Shown here piece after piece: positions 36,768-44,598 of a stretch of 64,000 nt of DNA. The notes under the pieces are model-generated. The model was given only the letters and a program-made list of their open reading frames with translations, did not search any database and was not told the DNA's origin. Every line of letters begins with the position of its first letter. Position 1 is the stretch's first letter. A program made the position numbers and the translations under genes. This stretch comes from Vreelandella sp042466685 (GTDB taxonomy: Bacteria; Pseudomonadota; Gammaproteobacteria; Pseudomonadales; Halomonadaceae), in contig NZ_CP170448.1 of assembly GCF_042466685.1 (NCBI RefSeq), forward strand, positions 2,170,001 to 2,234,000, given 5' to 3'.

Positions 36768-37949
36768 TTACAGCGTCAATCGACCGGCCTTGTGTTTAAC
36801 GGGATTCGCGTATTGAGCAAGCCAATAAGGACGCAACGGCTCCGGTACTTCGGCAAGCCGGGCATTAAAGCGCTCTCTGTCTTGACGTGTGATCGATTTG
36901 CGCGCTACCAGTTCAGGTGATTCTCCCAACGCCTCTAAGGCTAAATAGTGGCTGGGGAACAGACGATAGCCGCCAATCACCTGGCGATCGATCTCAGCCG
37001 CGACTTCGTCGGGGGTTGCCATATCAGAACCTACCGGCGTGCCAAAATGCAGCCGTACACGTCCTTTGGAGCCGGTAATGCCCGCCACAATCGAGCGAAT
37101 ATCTTCAAACTCACTTTTAGCGTAGCTGCCTTGAGTATCGATATCGTGCAGTTCCTGGGCTTTTTGCACATCGCAGGGGTCGTACTCGTAGCTAATCGAT
37201 ACCGGCACCAGTTTCAGTTCCGCGATGGCCTCGCCAAATACCATATCGCGCTCGGCGTTACGTCTGGCCATCGTCAACATTTTAATGATTGCTGGCTCAG
37301 TGTGATCGATGCCGTTTTTGGCGCGTCCTTCGCGCTGTGCCATCCAAATAGAGTGTTGGTCTTCGGTAATGGTGTGGCGAATATAGGCCGACAGCTGTTG
37401 ATACGCCGCCAGCATCGCGCGTTTACCCCGAGCGCTGCGTGGCACGATAAAGCTTTTATTAAGTCGCATCAGGTCGGTGACATAGGGCTTTTTAAGCAGA
37501 TTGTCGCCGATAGCGATACGCACGGTGTCACGGTTTGCCTGATACAGCGCATAGTTGACGAACGCTGGGTCTAAGGAGATATCGCGGTGATTGCCAATAA
37601 AGAGATAAGCGCCATTGGCGTCGAGTTTGTCGAGGCCGGTGACCTCAAACGCATCCGTGGTGGTGCGAATCATGCGCTCCATGTAGTGGGCAATGCGCAT
37701 TTGGAATTCGTAAACCGTTGAAACATCCTTAACTTCACGCCGCACGGCACGACTAGCAAACAGACGTGCTAATGACGGCGCCCAGCGTGCCATTCGCGGC
37801 AGTCGAAAGCGGGTTAGCGCATCAAGCAGTTCGTTATCCCGTGAGAGCCTGGCAAGCACGTCGGCCACTTCATGATCCATAAAGGGCCGAATATCGGCCC
37901 ACGGGTCTGTCTCGGTAGAGACGTTGGTAGCGTTATTGTGTTGAGTCAT
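36768..37949 (-). CDS. Phospholipid/glycerol acyltransferase (PlsC-like)
   Basis: A 393-residue acyltransferase-superfamily protein. The catalytic block is IGNHRDISLDPAF, with His and Asp separated by five residues rather than the usual four of HX4D. Related proteins share this NHRDI-LD pattern. Further blocks are RNTI-like SFIVPRSARGKRAM, REGRAKNG (the phosphate-binding EGxR-type site) and LVPVSISYEYDPCD. It lacks obvious membrane helices apart from weak hydrophobic patches. It probably acylates lysophosphatidate or a related lipid at the membrane; the acceptor is not certain. Confidence 0.82.
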   Translation of the reverse strand: MTQHNNATNVSTETDPWADIRPFMDHEVADVLARLSRDNELLDALTRFRLPRMARWAPSLARLFASRAVRREVKDVSTVYEFQMRIAHYMERMIRTTTDAFEVTGLDKLDANGAYLFIGNHRDISLDPAFVNYALYQANRDTVRIAIGDNLLKKPYVTDLMRLNKSFIVPRSARGKRAMLAAYQQLSAYIRHTITEDQHSIWMAQREGRAKNGIDHTEPAIIKMLTMARRNAERDMVFGEAIAELKLVPVSISYEYDPCDVQKAQELHDIDTQGSYAKSEFEDIRSIVAGITGSKGRVRLHFGTPVGSDMATPDEVAAEIDRQVIGGYRLFPSHYLALEALGESPELVARKSITRQDRERFNARLAEVPEPLRPYWLAQYANPVKHKAGRLTL

Positions 37950-38016
37950 GCGAACCGTTGGATGGTAAATAATAAATATCGATTAATAACATCGAGGCGA
38001 AGGTCTATAGAACCAC

Positions 38017-38946
38017 TTATTGAGCCGCAGGTTCCCGCTGCGTCTCGCCGCCGAGCCACTCTATCAAGCGCGGAATATCCGTGGATAGCGCCTGGGCCAT
38101 TAAAATAAAGTCTGTTTCCAAGCGAGCAAGCGCATCATCGCCGTCGTCAGCATGGTCGGCTTCTTCAATCAATGCATCGCCAAAGCGTAACGATTTCAGC
38201 GCCAAATCATCGTGTAACAAAAAGCTTAACCGACCTTCCAGACTAACAGCGAGTTTACTGGCTTGGCGGCCGCTCTCAAGCAGTTGCTGAATTTCATCAC
38301 TGTCTAAGTCGACCTGACGAGCACGCAGCACGCCGTCATCACCTTTGGCTTTGAGCTCAACCTGATCGCCCAACTGTAAATCGGCCGGTCGGCTGGCTGA
38401 GTCACCCAGCCAGGTCGTCATGGCACGAATAGGCAGCGTCTGTGAACTCAATGGGGTGACTTTTAAGCTGCCCAGGGTTTCACGCAGTAGATCCAGAATG
38501 TCTTCGGCGCGGGTGCGCGAGCTAGCATTAATGCCAATCATCTGGCCGCGGGTGTCCCACCAGAGATCAATCTTCTGACTACGCACAAAGGCGCGGGGCA
38601 GTAAATTCTCGGTAACCTGTTCTTTGAGCGCAGTCTTCTCTTTACGGGTGACTTTGCGGCCTTCGCTGGCCTCAATATCCGCCACCTGCTCATCAACTTC
38701 TTCCTTTACGACCGAAGCGGGCAGTAGGCGCTCTTGGCGCAGAGCGGAAAGCAGCCGGTGCCCTTGGATTTCGTGCACAAGCTGGCCTGCGCCCAAGCGT
38801 CCGGCAGGTGCTGTCCAGCCAAGGCGACGCGCATCAGCGTTGCCGAGTGGTTTGGCGGAGTGCTCGTCTAAGGCGCTAGCCAGCGCATCACTGGATAATT
38901 CCGGCGCGTCGTGCAGGCGGTATAAATGCAAGTGCTTAAACCACAT
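38017..38946 (-). CDS. rdgC: Recombination-associated protein RdgC
   Basis: A ring-shaped DNA-binding protein that limits RecA loading and promotes recovery of stalled forks in recombination mutants. The 309-residue protein begins MWFKHLHLYRL and has the conserved LGWTAPAGR segment, LPRAFVRSQKIDLWWD and the C-terminal IPRLIEWLGGE. The ATG at 38946 is preferred over 38976 because the family begins at MWFKN/H. It is divergent from the thioesterase gene with overlapping promoter space. Confidence 0.95.
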   Translation of the reverse strand: MWFKHLHLYRLHDAPELSSDALASALDEHSAKPLGNADARRLGWTAPAGRLGAGQLVHEIQGHRLLSALRQERLLPASVVKEEVDEQVADIEASEGRKVTRKEKTALKEQVTENLLPRAFVRSQKIDLWWDTRGQMIGINASSRTRAEDILDLLRETLGSLKVTPLSSQTLPIRAMTTWLGDSASRPADLQLGDQVELKAKGDDGVLRARQVDLDSDEIQQLLESGRQASKLAVSLEGRLSFLLHDDLALKSLRFGDALIEEADHADDGDDALARLETDFILMAQALSTDIPRLIEWLGGETQREPAAQ

Positions 38947-39087
38947 GGAGCCAATCCTGTTCAAAAGGTGGCACATTATGGCGAAAGCGGGGCCTTCCTA
39001 CCAGCGGCGGCCATCAATCGTCTCTGTTGCGCGCGTTTCAAACTTATGTTTGATTGGGCCATTGTCAATCATTGTAGGGGAGTTGAT

Positions 39088-39522
39088 ATGAGCACATCAC
39101 TGTCACGGGTTCATTTACGCGTTCGAGGCTATCACCTGGATGGCTATGGGCATGTGAATAACGCCCGCTATCTTGAGTTTATGGAGGAGGGGCGTTGGGA
39201 TTTCTTTGACCAGCATCCAGAGATGATTAAAGAGCTCCATCAGGCTGGACGGGCGTTCGTCGTCGTCAATTTGAATATTGATTATTTGGCGGCAGCGGTG
39301 CACGGCGACGACCTGGAGATTATCACCGGGATTGTTGATATAGGTGAACGAAGTGGCGTGTGTCACCACCGGATTGTGCGTAAAGATGGCGCCGTTATCG
39401 CCCGTGCAGACTTAACCTTCGTGCTGCTTGATATGCGCGCCAACAAGGCCGCTGCCATTGAAGCAGAGGTGCGTGAGACGTTAGTCGCGTTAACCTTGCC
39501 AAAAGAGGCATTTAGCGCCTAA
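39088..39522 (+). CDS. Acyl-CoA thioesterase, hot-dog fold (YbgC/FcbC type)
   Basis: A 144-residue single hot-dog-fold protein with the 4-hydroxybenzoyl-CoA-thioesterase signature DGYGHVNNARYLEFMEEG. The Asp in the first position of that segment is the expected catalytic or water-orienting residue. It probably hydrolyses short or medium acyl-CoA. Substrate cannot be set from the sequence. The ATG at 39088 follows GGGGAG at good spacing. The longer upstream open frame overlaps rdgC and is not supported. gyrA begins 150 bp downstream. Confidence 0.88.
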   Translation: MSTSLSRVHLRVRGYHLDGYGHVNNARYLEFMEEGRWDFFDQHPEMIKELHQAGRAFVVVNLNIDYLAAAVHGDDLEIITGIVDIGERSGVCHHRIVRKDGAVIARADLTFVLLDMRANKAAAIEAEVRETLVALTLPKEAFSA

Positions 39523-39672
39523 ACCGCTTTGGTGAGCTCCCTGGCTGCCCTTGCTGCTTTTGCGGTGGTATGATGGCGAAGTATTTGCGCGCCGTTCTAT
39601 TGTGTTTAGGGCGGTGTTTTTAAGCGCTTTCAACTCTCGCAGTGCCAATGCAGTGCAAAGGATCTGACTTTC

Positions 39673-42414
39673 ATGGGTGACATCGCCAGAGAAATCTTGC
39701 CCGTCAATATTGAAGACGAGCTTAAACAGTCGTATCTCGACTATGCGATGAGCGTCATTATTGGCCGCGCACTTCCCGATGTGCGGGATGGCCTTAAACC
39801 GGTTCACCGGCGTGTGCTGTTTGCCATGCACGAACTGGGTAATGATTGGAATAAACCGTACAAGAAGTCGGCGCGTGTCGTCGGCGATGTCATCGGTAAA
39901 TACCATCCGCACGGTGATAGCGCCGTGTATGACACCATCGTACGTATGGCGCAGCACTTTTCGATGCGCCATGTGCTGGTCGACGGCCAGGGTAACTTCG
40001 GTTCGATTGATGGGGATAACGCGGCTGCCATGCGTTATACCGAGGTGCGCATGTCGCGCCTCGCCCACGAGCTGCTTGCTGATCTTGAGAAAGATACCGT
40101 CGATTGGGTGGATAACTACGACGGCACCGAGCGTATTCCCGCCGTCCTGCCCACCAAAGTACCCAACCTGCTGATCAACGGCTCATCGGGTATCGCAGTG
40201 GGCATGGCCACCAATATTCCACCGCACAATATGCGTGAAGTGATTGACGGCTGCTTGGCGTTAATCGACGACTACACGCTGTCGGTGGATGACTTGATGG
40301 AGTACATCCCCGGCCCTGACTTCCCCACCGGTGCCATCATTAATGGCCGCGCAGGCATTTTGTCGGCGTATCGCACAGGTCGTGGGCGTATTTATGTGCG
40401 CGCCTGCCACACCATTGAGCACCACGACAAAACCGGTCGTGACCACATCATCATCACCGAGCTGCCTTATCAGGTGAACAAGGCACGGTTGATTGAGAAA
40501 ATCGCCGAGCTGGTAAAAGAGAAGAAGATTGAAGGCATCGCCGAGCTGCGCGATGAGTCAGATAAAGACGGCCTGCGTGTGGTGATTGAAATCAAGCGCG
40601 GTGAGTCCGGCGAAGTCGTGGTCAACAACCTGTTTGCTCAAACGCAGTTGCAAAATGTGTTTGGGATTAACATGGTGGCGCTGGAAAATGGTCAACCACG
40701 TACCCTCAACCTTAAAGAGATGCTGGAAGCCTTTATTCGCCACCGGCGCGAAGTGGTTACCCGGCGCACGCTGTATGAGCTGAAAAAAGCCCGTGAGCGT
40801 GGTCATCTGTTGGAAGGCTTGGCCGTTGCCATTTCGAATATCGACGAAGTGATCGAACTGATCAAAGCCTCGCCCAATGCGGCAGAAGCGCGTGAAAAGC
40901 TGCTCGCTAAGACGTGGCAGCCCGGCCAGGTGACCGCGATGCTGGAGCGGGCCGGGGCTACTTCCTGCAAACCGGAAGAGCTTGAAGAGGGCTTCGGTTT
41001 AAACACTGCGGCCACCTCTTATCGGCTATCACCTGCCCAGGCGCAGGCGATTCTTGAGCTACGCCTGCACCGCTTGACGGGCCTTGAAACTGAGAAGCTG
41101 CTTGATGAATACCTGAGCATTCTTGAGAAAATTGCCGAGCTAACCGAGATTCTGGCCTCAGCCGATCGCTTGATGGAAGTGATCCGCGAAGAGCTGCACG
41201 CCGTACGTGATCAGTTTGGCGATGACCGTCGCACGGAAATTCAGGCCAGCCACCTGGATCTTTCGATGGAAGATTTGATCGCTGAGGAGGACATGGTGGT
41301 GACCGTGTCCCGCTCTGGCTATGCCAAGACCCAGCCGTTGTCGGATTATCAGGCCCAGCGCCGAGGTGGCCGTGGTAAGTCCGCGACGGCCATGAAAGAC
41401 GAAGACGTGATTGAGCATCTGCTGGTGGCCTCTACGCATGACACCGTTCTGCTGTTCTCAAATCGCGGCAAAGTGTACTGGCTGAAAGTGTATGAAATGC
41501 CCAATGCCAGCCGCGGCTCGCGGGGTAAGCCTCTGGTGAATATGCTGCCGCTGGAAGAGGGTGAGGCGGTTAACGCCATCTTGCCGGTGCGCGACTACAA
41601 TCCTGATAACTACATCTTCTTTGCTACGGCCAAAGGCACCGTTAAACGGACTAGCCTTGAGCAGTTCTCACGGCCGCGCAGCGTTGGCCTGATTGCGATT
41701 GACCTTGAGGAGGGTGACCGCTTAGTGGGTGCGGCAATAACCACGGGTAATGATCATGCCATGCTGCTGTCGTCTAACGGCAAGGCGATTCGCTTTGAAG
41801 AGAGTAACGCACGCGCCATGGGGCGTACTGCCCGCGGCGTGCGTGGTATGCGTCTGGCAGGCGATGCGGAAGTCATTAGCCTGATTATTCCTAAAAGCCA
41901 GCAGATCGACGCCGAAGCGGATACCGAAGAAGAAACGCAAGATAGCGCTCCAGAGAGCACCGGGGCCGAAACCTCTGATGGTCAAATCTACATTATGACC
42001 GCCAGTGAAAATGGTTACGGCAAGCGCACCCGCCTGGAGGAGTTCCCGCTGCGTGGCCGTGGTGGACAAGGCGTTATTGCTATGCAGACCAGCGAGCGCA
42101 ACGGTTCGCTAGTAGCGGGGATGCAGGTCTACGACAGTGATGAAATGATGCTGATCACTGACCGTGGCACGCTAGTGCGTACCCGTGTGGAGGAGGTCTC
42201 TACCACGTCGCGTAATACTCAGGGCGTAATGCTGATTCGCTTGGGCAAAGAGGAGAAGCTGGTCAAGACAGTACGCGTTGATGAGCCGGAAGAGAGCGAA
42301 GAGCTAAACGATCTCGAAGCAACTGACTCTGAAGAAGCCAGTCTCAACGATGCGCCGGCGAGTAACCATTCAGATGATGGACAGGATGCAGGGGCTGATG
42401 ACACGTCACTATAA
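39673..42414 (+). CDS. gyrA: DNA gyrase subunit A
   Basis: Breaks and rejoins DNA in the gyrase A2B2 complex that introduces negative supercoils. The 913-residue protein has the catalytic Tyr122 (AMRYTEVRMS) and a quinolone region HPHGDSAVYDTIVRMAQ with the sensitive-type Ser83 and Asp87. The C-terminal wrapping domain has the GyrA box QRRGGRGK. The CTD contains an acidic insertion (about residues 742-770, coded near 41896-41987) and a very acidic C-terminal tail. It overlaps serC by 17 bases and heads a long string of aromatic amino-acid genes. Confidence 0.98.
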   Translation: MGDIAREILPVNIEDELKQSYLDYAMSVIIGRALPDVRDGLKPVHRRVLFAMHELGNDWNKPYKKSARVVGDVIGKYHPHGDSAVYDTIVRMAQHFSMRHVLVDGQGNFGSIDGDNAAAMRYTEVRMSRLAHELLADLEKDTVDWVDNYDGTERIPAVLPTKVPNLLINGSSGIAVGMATNIPPHNMREVIDGCLALIDDYTLSVDDLMEYIPGPDFPTGAIINGRAGILSAYRTGRGRIYVRACHTIEHHDKTGRDHIIITELPYQVNKARLIEKIAELVKEKKIEGIAELRDESDKDGLRVVIEIKRGESGEVVVNNLFAQTQLQNVFGINMVALENGQPRTLNLKEMLEAFIRHRREVVTRRTLYELKKARERGHLLEGLAVAISNIDEVIELIKASPNAAEAREKLLAKTWQPGQVTAMLERAGATSCKPEELEEGFGLNTAATSYRLSPAQAQAILELRLHRLTGLETEKLLDEYLSILEKIAELTEILASADRLMEVIREELHAVRDQFGDDRRTEIQASHLDLSMEDLIAEEDMVVTVSRSGYAKTQPLSDYQAQRRGGRGKSATAMKDEDVIEHLLVASTHDTVLLFSNRGKVYWLKVYEMPNASRGSRGKPLVNMLPLEEGEAVNAILPVRDYNPDNYIFFATAKGTVKRTSLEQFSRPRSVGLIAIDLEEGDRLVGAAITTGNDHAMLLSSNGKAIRFEESNARAMGRTARGVRGMRLAGDAEVISLIIPKSQQIDAEADTEEETQDSAPESTGAETSDGQIYIMTASENGYGKRTRLEEFPLRGRGGQGVIAMQTSERNGSLVAGMQVYDSDEMMLITDRGTLVRTRVEEVSTTSRNTQGVMLIRLGKEEKLVKTVRVDEPEESEELNDLEATDSEEASLNDAPASNHSDDGQDAGADDTSL

Positions 42415-43501
42415 TTTCTGTGCAGGGCCAGCGGCCCTGCCTGTCGCTGTACTAGAGTGCGCCCAGGAAGAGCTTTTGGACTATCAAGGGCGCGGCCTTT
42501 CTGTAATGGAAATGAGTCACCGCAGCGATGAGTTTATCGCTATTGCCGAGCGTGCCGAAGCCGATTTTCGTCAACTGTTGGGCGTGCCGGATAATTATAA
42601 GGTGCTGTTTTTACAGGGCGGGGCCAGCATGCAGTTTGCCATGCTGCCCATGAACCTGTTGGGACAGGGTGGTAGTGGTAACTTTATTCAGACCGGCATC
42701 TGGGGCAAGAAGGCGCTCAATGAAGCCAAACACCTGGGTTTTGGTTGTCATGTGGTTGCCAGCAGTGAGCCCAACGGTCATACGGCGGTGCCTACGCAGG
42801 ACGAGCTGCGGGTGAGCGCAGATGCTGCGTATTTGCACTATACCTCTAACGAGACAATTGGTGGCTTGGAATTTGATTATACGCCGCATACTCAACGTCC
42901 TGATGGTGCTCACGTGCCACTGGTCTGCGATATGTCGTCGAATATCCTGTCTGGGCCCATTGACGTTAGCGAATTTGGTGTGATCTATGCAGGGGCGCAG
43001 AAAAACATTGGCCCCGCCGGGTTAACGCTGGTGGTCGTGCGTGACGACCTGTTAGGTAAATCTCAGGCCAGTATACCTTCGCTGTTTAACTATCAAATGC
43101 TGGCAGATGCGGGTTCGATGGTGAATACACCGCCTACTTACGCCTGGTATTTGGCCGGTCTGGTCTTCCAGTGGCTGAAAGAGGACATCGGTGGGCTGGC
43201 GGCGATGGATGCTATCAATCAGCGTAAAGCAGATAAGCTCTATGCGGCAATTGATACCAGCGAGCTGTATAGCAACCCGATTGCAAAACATAACCGCTCG
43301 CGGATGAATGTGCCCTTTGTCTTGGCCGATTCAGCGCTGGATAAGGCGTTCTTACAGCAGGCCGATGCGGCGGGACTGCTTAATCTAAAAGGCCACCGCA
43401 GCGTGGGCGGTATGCGTGCCAGCCTTTACAACGCGGTGCCTGAGTCTGCGGTAGATGCCTTAATTGCATTTATGGCTGATTTTGAAAAAACAAGGGGCTA
43501 A
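42398..43501 (+). CDS. serC: Phosphoserine aminotransferase
   Basis: A PLP enzyme that converts 3-phosphohydroxypyruvate to phosphoserine and acts in pyridoxine synthesis. The 367-residue protein starts MTRHYNFCAGPAALP and has the PLP-binding Lys202 in YAGAQKNIGPAGL. The ATG at 42398 lies inside the end of gyrA (17-base overlap). It has AGGGG three bases upstream. An ATG at 42350 would overlap gyrA further and is not supported. pheA follows after five bases, so the two are translationally coupled. Confidence 0.97.
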   Translation: MTRHYNFCAGPAALPVAVLECAQEELLDYQGRGLSVMEMSHRSDEFIAIAERAEADFRQLLGVPDNYKVLFLQGGASMQFAMLPMNLLGQGGSGNFIQTGIWGKKALNEAKHLGFGCHVVASSEPNGHTAVPTQDELRVSADAAYLHYTSNETIGGLEFDYTPHTQRPDGAHVPLVCDMSSNILSGPIDVSEFGVIYAGAQKNIGPAGLTLVVVRDDLLGKSQASIPSLFNYQMLADAGSMVNTPPTYAWYLAGLVFQWLKEDIGGLAAMDAINQRKADKLYAAIDTSELYSNPIAKHNRSRMNVPFVLADSALDKAFLQQADAAGLLNLKGHRSVGGMRASLYNAVPESAVDALIAFMADFEKTRG

Positions 43502-43506
43502 CTACC

Positions 43507-44598
43507 ATGTCCGACACGCCGATCAATCTGGACGAGCTGCGCCAGCGTATCGATCAGCTCGATAGTGATATTCTCAATCTGATCAGCGAGCGCGCCAGCT
43601 GCGCCCAGCAGGTGGCTCACGTCAAGCTGGCCGAAGATAAAGATGCGGTGTTTTACCGCCCTGAGCGCGAAGCCCAGGTGCTACGGCGCATTATGGCGTT
43701 AAACAAAGGCCCGCTCGATTCAGAAGAGATGGCGCGGCTGTTTCGTGAAATCATGTCGGCGTGTTTGGCCCTTGAGCAGCCGGTTAAAGTTGCCTATTTG
43801 GGCCCTGAGGGCACCTTTACCCAGCAGGCGGCGCTCAAGCATTTTGGTGAAAGCGCCGTGAGCTTGCCCATGGCCGCCATCGATGAGGTATTTCGTGAAG
43901 TTGAGGCGGGCGCCGTGCACTATGGCGTCGTCCCGGTGGAGAACTCCACCGAAGGAGTGGTGAATCACACTCTGGATACCTTCATGGACTCCTCGATCAA
44001 AATTTGTGGCGAAGTAGTGCTGCGTATTCATCACCATTTACTGGTGAGCGAAACGACGAGGCGCGATAAAGTATCGCGTATCTATTCCCACCCGCAATCC
44101 TTTGCCCAGTGCCGCAAGTGGCTGGATGCACACTTTCCCCATGCCGAGCGCGTGCCGGTTTCTTCTAACGCTGAAGCGGCGAAACTGGTTAAAACCGAGT
44201 GGCATAGCGCCGCCATTGCGGGCGATATGGCGGCCAAGCTCTATGGCTTGGAGCATATCGCGGAAAAAATCGAAGATAGCCCGGATAACTCCACGCGGTT
44301 TTTGATTATTGGTAACCAGGATGTGCCCATGGCGGGGGAGGATAAAACCTCCATTGTGGTCGCTATGCGTAATCAACCGGGTACCTTGCACGCGTTGCTG
44401 GAGCCGTTTCATCGCCACCAGATTGATTTAACCCGTCTTGAAACACGTCCTTCCCGTACGGGCGTATGGAACTACGTCTTTTTCATCGATTTTAAAGGCC
44501 ATCGCGATGAGCCTAAGGTCGCGGCAGTGCTCGAAGAGGTGCAGTTGCGAGCGGCGGATCTCCGCGTGCTGGGTTCCTACCCCATAGGCGTGCTGTGA
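43507..44598 (+). CDS. pheA: Bifunctional chorismate mutase / prephenate dehydratase
   Basis: Converts chorismate to prephenate and then to phenylpyruvate for phenylalanine synthesis. The 363-residue protein has an AroQ-type mutase domain (about 1-90, LDELRQRIDQLDSDIL), the dehydratase domain with the GPEGTFTQQAAL and NSTEGVVNHTLD motifs and a C-terminal ACT domain. The regulatory ESRP motif reads ETRP (LTRLETRPS), so phenylalanine feedback may be altered but probably remains. In pseudomonads hisC lies between pheA and tyrA; here the tyrA-aroA gene overlaps pheA directly. Confidence 0.97.
   Translation: MSDTPINLDELRQRIDQLDSDILNLISERASCAQQVAHVKLAEDKDAVFYRPEREAQVLRRIMALNKGPLDSEEMARLFREIMSACLALEQPVKVAYLGPEGTFTQQAALKHFGESAVSLPMAAIDEVFREVEAGAVHYGVVPVENSTEGVVNHTLDTFMDSSIKICGEVVLRIHHHLLVSETTRRDKVSRIYSHPQSFAQCRKWLDAHFPHAERVPVSSNAEAAKLVKTEWHSAAIAGDMAAKLYGLEHIAEKIEDSPDNSTRFLIIGNQDVPMAGEDKTSIVVAMRNQPGTLHALLEPFHRHQIDLTRLETRPSRTGVWNYVFFIDFKGHRDEPKVAAVLEEVQLRAADLRVLGSYPIGVL

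Noticed and set aside
43720..44418. Minus-strand frames opposite pheA
   Set aside because: They are shadows within a conserved gene, without any independent evidence.
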